From Plantago major (lineage: Eukaryota; Streptophyta; Magnoliopsida; Lamiales; Plantaginaceae), in the NCBI GenBank assembly GCA_026545765.1, contig CM048843.1, positions 20,085,646-20,149,645 of the forward strand: a stretch of 64,000 nucleotides of DNA, in the 5' to 3' direction. Below the pieces are notes generated by a model that did no database searches, was not told the DNA's origin, and saw only the letters and a program-made list of their open reading frames with translations. Below are positions 23,130 through 33,275 of the stretch, in pieces. A program made the translations under genes and the position numbers. The first letter of the stretch is position 1. Each line of letters starts with the position of its first letter.

Positions 23130-24503
23130 TCACCGCCATTTTTCAGTAACCTTAGCCCTCTTTGTTCTTTCTAGGACTTGAGAGATGACTAGTTCATCAT
23201 CTTCATCGTCAGAGCTCTCATCAGCATTGGGGACTGATTGGTCCATTATTCCTGCGGTTTCTGCAGATGGGGCTTGGTGCTTTTCACCACTCTTGGAAGC
23301 ATTTACGAGTTCATCAGCAAGGCTTTCTGCATTAGTTGCAATATTTCTGAAAGCACTTTCTCTTGCTGAGTCTACTTGTTCAGTAGTTGATAACTCTTTT
23401 GCAGCATTGATGAGTTCATCTGCCATTATCAGTTCATCGGCAATGCCTGCAGATATCTGAGAATTGACAACCTCTTTGGGTGTGTCTTCTGATTTGCCAA
23501 CAGACTTCTTGGTCGCAACCTTTTCTTCAGATATCTTTTCAGATTTTCGCTTCTTAGGACCTTTCTGAGACCCAGTAACCTTTTTCATCAGATTTGTATA
23601 CTCATATTTGTAGAGTAAGTTACTGTTGGCTATTTCTGCCGTCTCTCTGAGCTCAATGCCAAGCTTTTCCAGCAAGTAGCATATCTTCAGACCATAGCCT
23701 ACTGTGGCCTTTGGCTCAGCTAGTCCTTTGACAATTTTAGGCTCGAAGCCTTGAATCTTCTTCACGAATTTCATGAAGGCGTACTTTCCCCAATTAAAAG
23801 GGTTTTCCAGCCTTTTGTCTTGTTGATTTAGCAAGAACATCATGATCCATCGTTCTTGGCTTATCTAGTCAGCACCTCCTTGTAGACCATCAAAGCATCT
23901 GTGAAGAATGCAAGCCAGTACATCCCAGTGAACCAACAGATGTCTGGTTCGGATGTCAGCAAGCTTGAACTTAGTGGGTGTATCTGATTTTTCAAGATCA
24001 CACACGTCACTGTAAAGTTCTTTAACACCTTCAAGGAGTTCCTCATCCTTGGTGTTTATTTCAAAATCCTTTCCAAGATTTTGAACCTCAAACAACTTAT
24101 ATAAAGTTGTTAAGTCCAGAAGGATTTCCTTTCCTTGGACTGAGGTTTTGATAGACACTATTTCAGTGCCTTCAGATACACAGGAAATAATCCTAGAGTT
24201 GTTGTAAAATTCCAACACATCGAGTGATGAAATTCCACTTGGGCGAGCAGATAGAAAACCCTTGATTTGTGCCTTTTCAAGCATGTCAAGAATCAATTTT
24301 CTGTCAGTTTGGTTTTCGATTGCAGCAGAGAGGTATTCCTCAACCATGGCACCACCCCAAATCATTCTGTGACTTGAAGTCCAATGGTCAGGATTAAAAA
24401 CTCCTACCAGTCGATTGTTTACAATAACCAACTCTGGTGCTTGCTTTTCAGCAGTACCAGTGGAGGATTGGGATTTCTGTGTTGAAGTGTTCTTGGAGGC
24501 CAT
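23130..24503 (-). pseudogene. Copia 1 env-like region, first blocks
   Basis: The region opens with MASKNTSTQKSQSSTG at 24503. It contains LVGVFNPDHWTSSHRMIWGG, LSARPSGISSLDVLEFYNN, RTRHLLVHWDVLACILHRC and, in the next block, RLENPFNWGKYAFMKFVKKI and YGLKICYLLEKLGIELRET. This globular segment resembles the 'putative plant transposon protein' domain found in many plant retroelement ORFs (family named from memory). A basic, KKRK-type tail follows and then an acidic Ala/Ser region. The region has about one or two breaks here; the counterpart at 57434-58579 is open. Confidence 0.65.
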
Positions 24504-25200
24504 CTCTTTATATAGTGTAGGGATTTGAAATTTATGTTTGAAAGAGATTTGATTCAGTGATTCTTTTTAGAAAAACTTAATCTTGATTTGCAGAGATTGT
24601 AGAGGGTTTGCAGAGAATCAAGAGAAGGATTTGCTATTTTTGTGCAAGATGAAATTTCGGATTAGGCAAAAGTGATTTCATTTGCCAAAATTCCATATAT
24701 ATAGCAGTTGAATCCCAACAGACAAACACATACAAATTGATTTTGTGTGTACGTATCTGTGATTTGCAAATAGGCGTGAGCAAAAGCTAGTTCGGCATTA
24801 AATGCTTAGTGGGCCATGTCTGAATTTCAACAGTCCACTATTTACTGTGAATTAATTTCCACCGTACAGATCAATCGCTTAACTTCATCGAGGGTCACCA
24901 TTGCTTCTTCAGCAATGATCACAATCAACAAGTGTAATTGTGCCCATTTAATGAGTTTTGGTGACTTGTTATCTGAATCACAATTCTGTATGACCAAGGA
25001 CACCGTTCGCATCTGAATCTGTCTTATACTTAGGATTTTTCCAAGTTTTTCATCAAGATAGAAATAATGCGAGTTTCAAGAGAGTAGTTGACTGCAGATA
25101 GTTATACTATTCTCTTTTGTGTTCCCCGTTTATAGAGTGATTCAGATATCTGAGTTACCGCCTCGTAGATCTTAAGCTATCTTTTTGCTCTTTAGCCTTT
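24504..25200 (-). other. Copia 1 spacer between pol and env-like region
   Basis: Non-coding, leader-like for the env-like ORF. On the minus strand a TATATATGGAATTTTGGC element (about 24695-24710) lies about 200 bases before the ORF start. The second Copia has a TATAAATGGGATTTTGGC element at about the same distance (near 58755), so an internal promoter is plausible. Confidence 0.45.
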
Positions 25201-25320
25201 TTGACTTCTGGATACCCGTTCCAGATTTCTCTTTTCTGGATACCCGTTCCAGATACCTCTTCTCTGGATGCCCGTTCCAGATACCTCTTCTCTGGTTGCC
25301 CGTTCCAGATACCTGAACTC
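25200..25320 (-). repeat. Hairpin tandem repeat after Copia pol
   Basis: Four copies of a unit of about 30 bases built on TCTGGATACCCGTTCCAGA, in which TCTGGA and TCCAGA can pair around a TACCCGT loop. The second Copia has two copies at 59262-59312. Confidence 0.85.
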
Positions 25321-25322
25321 TT

Positions 25323-27215
25323 TCAGTTCATTGGTAGTTCCATTAGTCCAAGACTATGTCTTAAGGCTAAGAATCTACTTTCTTGTAGTGGCTTAGTGAA
25401 GATATCTGCAAGTTGGTCTTCAGTGCCACTCTTGAGTATCTCTATATTGCCTTTTTCAACATGGTCTCTGATGAAGTGATGTCTAACATCAATGTGCTTT
25501 GTTCTGGCATGAAATTTAGGATTCTGTGTAATCGCAATAGCACTTGTGTTATCACAGAAAATGGGAGTTTTCTTCTCATCGAGTCCATAGTCTTTAAGTT
25601 GTTGTTGTATCCACAGAATTTGTGTTGCACAACAACCAGCAGCAATATATTCAGCCTCTGTGGTAGAAGTTGCAATTGAGTTTTGCTTCTTGCTAAACCA
25701 TGAGATAAGTCTAGTACCCAGAAACTGACAAGTTCCTGAGGTGCTTTTCCTATCAAGAATTGATCCAGCATAATCAGCGTTTGAGTACCCAGCTAAACTC
25801 AATCCACTTTCTTTAGGATACCACAATCCTACATCTACTGTACCCTTTACATACCTTAATATTTTCATAGCAATGTTGTAGTGTGTTTGCATTGGATTTG
25901 TCTGAAATCTAGCACATACTCCAACGGCATATTGAATATCAGGTCTACTTGCAGTGAGGTAAAGTAGTGAACCTATCAATTTCCTATACTTATGTTCTTC
26001 AACACTCTTGTCTGATTCAGTATAGGTCATTTTGGTTCCAATGCTCATAGGTATCTTAGCATTCTTTTCAGAAGGCTTAAGATTGAATTTTGTGAGCATA
26101 TCTTTTGCATACTTTGTTTGACTAATGAATATTCCATCATTGAGTTGCTTGACTTGCAATCCTAGGAAATAATTCATTTCTCCCATCATGCTCATCTCTA
26201 ACTTGCTTTTCATGAGATTTGCAAAGTCAATACAAAGTTGCTTGTCCTTAGATCCAAATATGATGTCATCAACATATACTTGAACTAAGAGTAGTTTCCC
26301 GTCATGATTTAAGGTAAATAAAGTTTTATCAACTTCACCTTTCTTGAAACCACTTTCCAGAAGGTATTTGGCCAAAGTGTCATACCATTCTCTTGGAGCA
26401 TGTTTTAGTCCATACAGAGCTTTCTGTAGTTTATAGACCATTCTACTTTCTGAGGAAACTTCAAAGCCAGGTGGTTGCTCAACATAAACTTCTTCTGCAA
26501 GTTCACCGTTTAAGAATGCACTTTTGACATCCATCTGATAAACTTTGAAATCTTTATGAGCTGCAAAGGCTAGAAAGAGTCTTATTGCATCCAATCTGGC
26601 AACTGGTGCATATGACTCGTCAAAATCTAAGCCTTCAGTCTGAGTAAATCCCTTGGCAACCAATCTTGCCTTGTTTCTGGTTATTTCACCAGATTCATTC
26701 ATCTTGTTTCTGAAAACCCATTTAGCTCCAATCACAGATATTCCTTCTATAAATGGAACTAGTTTCCAGACTTTGTTTCTCTCAAATTGATCCAACTCTT
26801 CTTGCATTGCAGAGATCCAGTCTTGGTCTCCTAATGCTTCTTCTATATTTTTAGGTTCAACATTCGAGATGAAACATCGAAAGAGAGAGTTAGCATTTTC
26901 AGCTATTGCTCTCCTAGTCCTAACACCCTGATTAATTGGTCCAATTATATCCTTTGTAGGATGATCTTTGATCCATTTCATCATAGGTTTAGTGCTAGTA
27001 GGATCAATATCCAGGTGATCTGAATGTGAATCACTAAGATTTTGATTTGATACATTTTCAGTATCTGAGATATCTGACATATGGGAAATGTCATTGATAT
27101 CTGACACTTTTTCAGTGTTAGAGATATCTGAAGCATGCATTTCAGCATTTTTATTTTCAGATACCTCTTCATGATGAAGGTTCTCAGTAACCTGTTCCAT
27201 TTCTGGAAAACTCAT
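25323..27215 (-). CDS. Copia 1 RT and RNase H block (630 codons)
   Basis: C-terminal half of a Copia pol. RT motifs include [36 protein letters not shown] and the catalytic [12 protein letters not shown]. RNase H follows with [13 protein letters not shown] and [13 protein letters not shown], then the end [10 protein letters not shown]. The block is whole over its length. The N-terminal 130 residues are a Ser/Asp-rich linker from the integrase tail. Confidence 0.9.
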   Translation of the reverse strand: MSFPEMEQVTENLHHEEVSENKNAEMHASDISNTEKVSDINDISHMSDISDTENVSNQNLSDSHSDHLDIDPTSTKPMMKWIKDHPTKDIIGPINQGVRTRRAIAENANSLFRCFISNVEPKNIEEALGDQDWISAMQEELDQFERNKVWKLVPFIEGISVIGAKWVFRNKMNESGEITRNKARLVAKGFTQTEGLDFDESYAPVARLDAIRLFLAFAAHKDFKVYQMDVKSAFLNGELAEEVYVEQPPGFEVSSESRMVYKLQKALYGLKHAPREWYDTLAKYLLESGFKKGEVDKTLFTLNHDGKLLLVQVYVDDIIFGSKDKQLCIDFANLMKSKLEMSMMGEMNYFLGLQVKQLNDGIFISQTKYAKDMLTKFNLKPSEKNAKIPMSIGTKMTYTESDKSVEEHKYRKLIGSLLYLTASRPDIQYAVGVCARFQTNPMQTHYNIAMKILRYVKGTVDVGLWYPKESGLSLAGYSNADYAGSILDRKSTSGTCQFLGTRLISWFSKKQNSIATSTTEAEYIAAGCCATQILWIQQQLKDYGLDEKKTPIFCDNTSAIAITQNPKFHARTKHIDVRHHFIRDHVEKGNIEILKSGTEDQLADIFTKPLQESRFLALRHSLGLMELPMN

Positions 27216-28691
27216 AGGAAATTCCTCATCATGTTGTGAGTCATCTTGTTGTTACTAGGCTTTTCAAGCTTTTCTACGTCAGAGTCATCCTCACTTTCCA
27301 TAGTGATGTTTCTCCTTTCTGAGGATTCTTCTTTAGAGTCCCTCAGTAATAATTCTTTGAACCTTTCTGAGAGTTCATCAATAGGAGGTGTTTTCTTATT
27401 TCCTTCATAGAATACAACATGAACTGATTCTTCAATTTTCTTTGTTCTTTTGTTGTATACTCTGTAAGCTTTGCTGTTTGTGGAATAGCCAAGAAAAACA
27501 CCTTCATCTGCCTTTGGTTGAAATGTTCTCAGATAATCTTTCCCATTGTTTAGAACAAAACATTTACAACCAAATACTCTCAGATGTTTGATATTAGGGG
27601 GTCTACCAACCAAGATTTCATAGGGGGTCCTGTCATGGTGTTTGTTTATCAAGCATCTGTTCTGAGTGTAGCAAGCTGTGTTTACAGCTTCAACCCAATA
27701 AATTTCACTTATTTCAGTGTCAGCTAGCATTGTCCTTGCAGCTTCTTTAAGGGTTCTGTTTTTCCTTTCTGCAACACCATTTTGTTGAGGTGTTCTTACA
27801 GAGGAAAGTTGGTGTTGTATACCTTTGCAGGTACAAAACTCCTTTATGTACTGGTTGACAAACTCAGTACCATGGTCCTGCTACGATTGCAGATACCTTG
27901 TCATTTTTCATGACTTCAAGCTTTTTCAGCAAGTTTGGTATCTCCACCCTGGCATCAGATTTGTGTTTCAGAAAGACAACCCAAGTGAATCTGGAGAAGT
28001 CATCTACAACAACCAGACCATACTTCTTTCCTGCATAACTAGTTATAGATGATTCAAATAGATCCATGTGGAAAAGTTGCAGTGGTCTAACACTAGAGTG
28101 TCTGATTTTGGACTTGAAAGAGATCTTAGATTGTTTCCCCATCTGACCGGCAGAACAGATACCATCCTTTCTGAAAGATGTTCTGGGAAGACCAACCACT
28201 AACTCTTTCTTGGCAAGTCTATTCAGAGTTTTGAAGTTTAAGTGACTCATTATTTTGTGCCATAACCAGTGCTCTTCTGTGTGACCAGATTGACTCACCA
28301 TGAGACATTCTTCAGTTGTGGCAGATGCCCAATCGGCAACATAAAGACTGCCTTTCCACCGACCAACTAAGACTGTCTGCTTTGACTCATTGTCAATTAG
28401 TTTGCAGTATTTAGCTTTGAATTTTATAGTAAAACCCTTGTCTGCAAACTGGCTCATGCTAAATAGATTATATTTCAAATCCTTAACATGTAATACGCCA
28501 GTGATTGTTAAAGTCCCCAATTTAACGTTGCCAAATCCCAGAGAGGGATTTAATTCTCCTCCAGCAAATTTGATATCTAGTCCTGTGTTGCAAGCTTTGT
28601 AATCAACCAGATTTGCTTTGTCTCCTGTCATGTGCTTTCCGCATCCACTATCAAATAGCCATTGTGCTTTGGTCCAGGAGGCATTCTGCAC
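27212..28691 (-). pseudogene. Copia 1 protease and integrase blocks
   Basis: The protease active-site region FDSGCGKHMTGDKANL opens the segment. The GAG-preintegrase zinc region (WLWHKIMSHLNFKTLNRLAK) and integrase core (LFHMDLFESSITSYAGKKYG, VVVDDFSRFTWVVFLK) follow. The later integrase part (IYWVEAVNTACYTQNRC, RTPYEILVGRPPNIKHLRVF) lies at 27730-27212. Broken, about two breaks. Confidence 0.85.
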
Positions 28692-31199
28692 ACAACAGGA
28701 AACAGGAGATTAGGTTCTCATATTTTTGATGGAACCGTCAGAATCAAAAGTTCTTCCAGTAGGAATCCATTTTTGAATGAATTTCTTTGAAATATGCTTT
28801 TGTCTGACAGGAACGTAAGGAGGAATTCTTTTTGAATGAATGTTATCATTAGTAAGAATTATTTTCTTCCTTGATGTGTTCCTAGGTGCTCCATATGATG
28901 CTTTCAGATACCTGTCAGGTTTCTGAGTTTGCTTTTCAGCAAACTTAGCTTTCCTTGCCAGATTTCTTTTAGCCCTGGCATTCAGATTTTCAGTGGATTG
29001 ATTTAACTTCCACTTCTGATAATTGCTTTGAGCAATTCTAGCTTTCAGCCATCGTTCTTGCTCCTGCTTGTACTCATGAGCAAGTTGTTTTCCGATGCCT
29101 TTGTAGCCAATACCGCTTTGAGCACTTGAAGCTATCTCGAGATCTTTTCAGCACTTTGCTAGTCTCTGGTTGATCCAATTTCTTTCCGTAAAAAGTGACA
29201 TGGGAGAATTTGCCAGCTCCTGCAATTCTACCTTTTTGAGAGACATAGCACTGTGGATGTTTACACTTTTCAGTGTTGTGTTTCTTTTCAGAGACGTACC
29301 CAACAGTTTTGTTTTTGACTTGTTTTTCCCACAAAGGTTTAGTCGAATCGCCTTTCCTTTGTCAACAATCTTTGTCTTTTCACCGATACTATAGATTGCA
29401 TGGGAACCGTCTTACTGAGTACTTACAAATGTTCTTTTCTCCTTACTCTTATTCAGAGTGATAGAACAATCTGTCTGTGTATTCAGCCCAAGTCCTTTCT
29501 TTTTTGAAGGATCTCTTAAGTAAGATTGTACTTCAAAGAAGAGTGTCACTAGCTTTGGCATAAGATTGAAAAGATAATTCTTTCTTCTTGAGTTCCTTGT
29601 TCTCGTAAAGAAGATCTTCATATTTCTTTTGTAATTCAGCCATTGCTTCTTTATGTGACTTTTCGGTCTCGATATCCGACGAGCTTTGAGAGATGCATTT
29701 TCAGCATCCTTTCTCTCGATTCTTTAACTAATTGAGAATTTTCCTTTCAAGAGAATTCTTTTCTTCAAGGTTTTCGCTCTAGCTCGGATCATTAGAAATT
29801 CTCTTTCATAGATGTCAAGTTCTAACTCGAGATTTTCTAGATTTTTATTTCCTCTTCATCACTTTCATAAGTGTAGCAAGAAGTATGTGTTACCTCATCA
29901 CCCATAAGACAGTTTTCTATGTTGGAGATGTCTGGTCCGTCAATTTCAGCAACTCCACACATTTCATTTCATTTTTCTTGAGGTCAAGTCGATTATATCA
30001 TGAGTAACTCCACATAATTACGGTGATGGTAAGGTTGAATCATGTGAATTGTCATCTTCGTAATCTGTCTCAACGTCTAGAGCATCCATTGAATTTGATT
30101 TTCTTTCTTTCTTCGCTAACAAAGCTTTACAAGCTTCTTCGAAGATTCTTCTATCTTTCTTGTCTTTGTCCTTAGTTTGTTGAGGCGTGACAATCCTTCT
30201 TGAAGTGGCTGTTTTGACAATAAAACAGATATCGCTTTCAATTTCGCTTCCTCAAGACATGATGCTTTCGAAATGGCTTGTTCAATGAAGCTTTGCATAT
30301 TTTTGTCTGGTGATAGTTTGAGCCTAGATGCTTTTTCACTTCTCTTTGGCTTTTCTTCTCTCAATTTCGACCGACAAATTTGCTCATTTGCTTTGCAAAG
30401 AAGAGCATCCTCGCCTCCCTTGCTTTTCTTCTTTCGTAATTTCCTTGAGTAACTAGAGCAACATTCGCAACTTTTCGCTTGTTTGTTCTCTCCGAGTTGT
30501 CTCATAGTCAACAAGAGTAAGATGAGAGAAAAGTTCCACTGGAGTGATATTTGGCATACCTTGGTTAAAATAAAAGAATTTAGTATGCTCCCAGTTGTGG
30601 TTAAGACTTCTGACAATAGTCTTAATCTTCTAAGACTGGGAGTATCTATTGCTTTCCCCAAGTGCTGCCATATCACTCATGAGAGTGGTAAACACAAATC
30701 AAGTTCTTCCAGAGTTTCATGGGACCTTGTTTGAAATTTTGAAATTTCAACTTTAGAACTTCGAACTTGTTTTCCTTGGTTTTCTCGCCCGCAAGTAGAT
30801 TTCTTCAATAAGTTGCCAGCAACTCGCCGCTTTAGCACCCTTTAGCTTTAATCGTATGTGCTCTGGTGTCGATCTGATGATGATGTTACGAGCTTGACCA
30901 TCCAGACGATTCCTCTTGGCATCTTCCGATGTCCAGAGTTCTCTGGGCTTTGGTTCGTAAATAACTTGACCAGTAAATCTTCCACTAGTTGACGCATCTG
31001 TTTGTGAAGATCCTTCGCTTTGATCTCTGTCTCTTCCACTCGAAACCTGCATGACTTGCTTGAGTTGTTGAATGACTATTGGGCCATTTTTTATTACTTC
31101 GATCATCTCGTCACTTATGGCTTCAAGGTGGAGCATCATGTTATTTTTCCATTTCTCGTAGTTCTCTGGTTTGAGAACGGGTGCATCACTCAGAGACAT
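28692..31199 (-). pseudogene. Copia 1 gag region
   Basis: The probable gag start is MSLSDAPVLKPENYEKWKNN at 31199, followed by the helical Gag segment (ARNIIIRSTPEHIRLKLKGA). Further on are Lys/Glu-rich coiled-coil pieces and a C-rich stretch (KCKHPQCYVSQK-like). The counterpart in the second Copia is at 63024-63995. This is the most broken part of the element, with several breaks, and it lies in a patch that is unusually diverged from its sister copy. Confidence 0.75.
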
Positions 31200-31300
31200 A
31201 CCTGCACACTTAACACACAAATTAAATAGTCCAAAAAAAAAAGTGGACAAAGTTCCTTCACCTATCTGGGGATCTAGGTTCAGTGCAGAAGGCTGGTGAA

Positions 31301-31318
31301 CCTCCTGCTCTGATACCA
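31301..31318 (-). other. Copia 1 primer-binding site
   Basis: On the minus strand TGGTATCAGAGCAGGAGG lies two bases inside the right LTR. It matches the 3' end of plant initiator tRNA-Met, the usual Copia primer. Confidence 0.92.
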
Positions 31319-31320
31319 CT

Positions 31321-33082
31321 TGTTGGTCCAGATAACGGCAAAGTAAAAGACTAGAAGGGGGGTTGAATAGTCTTTTAAAACTTTTATCGATAACAACTAT
31401 TTCGAGATATATCCGAATGGATATCGATACTTAGAATCAGAAAAGGAAGACTTAATAAAGATAAGTGCTAATATGAAATATGTGTGTGTGTTGAAATGTA
31501 AATCTGAGAAAGGTAAATGACACAAGTATATAGTGGTATCTGGAGGTGGCGTAATCCTCCAACTAATCCACTTCGTCTATCGGAGACCTAGAATTCACTA
31601 GACAGAGATGATAATTGAGATCTCCTTACAATAATCCTATTCTAAGATTCTTCACAATTGGTTCCCAACCAAATGTTCCCCCGAGTTGTTCCCGCTTTCC
31701 AACCAAGTATTTCCTATACTCGTAAAACCTTTGAGTTATTCCCAGCTTCCCAAGCTAAGTACTTCCTATACTCAATAACCTTGAGTTATTCCTTAGTTTC
31801 CCAAATCAAGTACTTCCTATACTCATCGGTAACTTTGGAGTTATTCCCATTTTTCAAACTAAGTACTTCACTTCCACGCCATGATTATATGGTGGTTTTG
31901 GTTTGAGTTGTCAGATGAGCTTCTTTGTTAACTTTTCAGTTAACCAGATAGCTCTGTGAATCAAGTATACTTAATACACTTTGCAATGTATGGTATCTTG
32001 TTCGATTTTACTGACCCAAGTCTTATGATATCTGTTCAAGAGAATGAATCTCAGATAGTTGATCTTTTGATTCAACTCCTTCACAGATAGCTTTGCTTGT
32101 TTAGGATCAGGACACTTAGAACTTCAGTGATTACTCAAGATCAAAAGCTTTGGTCGCAACAGAAAGCTTTGAGGATAAGTAAGCTGCTTTGAGAGAGTAA
32201 GACGTTCAGCGTTTGTATGCAGTTCAAGGTGTTCAGTGTTCTGTGTGTTCTCTCAAGCTGTCTAAGTGTTGATATTTATAGAGAATTTGAGTACCGTTTG
32301 AATAGTATCCGTTAGGCTCAAATTCGAACTATCGATATCTGTGTATAATCTTTAGTGAGTTTTGTCTTCTTCTCAGAAGCTGCCGTTGCTTTTATTCAGA
32401 CATCTCTGTCCGTGCATTAAATGCATTGTACTATACTTTTTGTCCTGTAGTGTCAACGGAACTATGCTTTGTATCAGAGACTAGTATTATCTGATTCTTT
32501 GCACGTCCTTATCTTCATTCTTCAGATACCACTTGTATTTATTGAAACAACTTTGTTTGCAATATATATTTCTCTTTCAGGAACGTGGTTAAAGCTCAAG
32601 GTATCTGAGAATAGATATCTGTGGACACTTTCCTTGTTTTTCAGATATGTCTCTTATTTCTCAGATATCTCTTGTGACACAGTTTGTTTGAAACTATTCG
32701 TGTCTTTAAGATATCTGGCTAAGATATCTGAACAACAGATTCAGTAATCTTGTGCAGTTTTCTTCAAGTCTGCAATCTCGTTGAGCTTTCTGCTTGGATG
32801 TCTTCTTCTTGGTCTTCTCTTCATAAACTAAAAATTACATTTTGAGACCTAACATCCTATAAAAGATTAGCTAGACTATCATACTTAGTGGTTTTCCTCT
32901 TTTACAATGTTCAAGTGAAACAAGAGTACTAATCACCTTTCTGAGACTAAGATAGGTCATCATGTTGCTGATCAAAACTAAACAGATATTCTTTACAAAA
33001 TATCTAACAAAATTCCTAACAAATTTCTCAAGAAATTTCCCAACAAATTTCCCAACAAATTTCACAAGAAAATTTCCCAACA
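31321..33082 (-). repeat. Copia 1 5' LTR (right)
   Basis: 1762 bases, TGTTGGTCC to CCCAACA. The outer half (about 32000-33082) is nearly identical to the left LTR, while the inner 600 bases are clearly more different. Confidence 0.92.
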
Positions 33083-33275
33083 GGATAAGTGTTGTATGTA
33101 GCTTGTTCGGACGTATGTAGTAGGTCTCTTCGGAACCTTCAAATTGTTTGTACTAACTACATCCGACAACACTTAGTGCCCTCCGAACCCTCTAGGGGTT
33201 TTAACCCTAAAGAACTTGAAAGGGTTCTTGGGACCTTAAACCTTTAATTTATAGGACCTCCTTTCTTTCCCTAGG
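33083..33275 (+). other. Gypsy A antisense-gene leader, right part
   Basis: Gypsy DNA resumes after the GGATA duplication. It ends with a pyrimidine tract and CCCTAG just before the ATG at 33276, an acceptor-like site. Confidence 0.5.

Larger units (their letters stand above)
16727..33082 (-). mobile_element. Copia 1: Sirevirus-like LTR retrotransposon fossil
   Basis: Two LTRs of about 1.77 kb start TGTTGGTCCAG and end CCCAACA, with a GGATA duplication on both sides. The PBS beside the right LTR matches initiator tRNA-Met (TGGTATCAGAGC) and a PPT abuts the left LTR, so it reads right to left. Order: LTR, PBS, gag, protease, integrase, RT, RNase H, a hairpin-repeat spacer, a long env-like region of several open blocks, PPT, LTR. 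The size (16.4 kb), PBS and extra region after pol fit the SIRE/Maximus (Sirevirus) group of Copia. It is broken, with roughly ten breaks mostly in gag and around integrase, while RT-RNase H and the last env-like block are open. LTRs look a few percent apart, but part of the right LTR lies in an unusually diverged patch. Confidence 0.9.
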
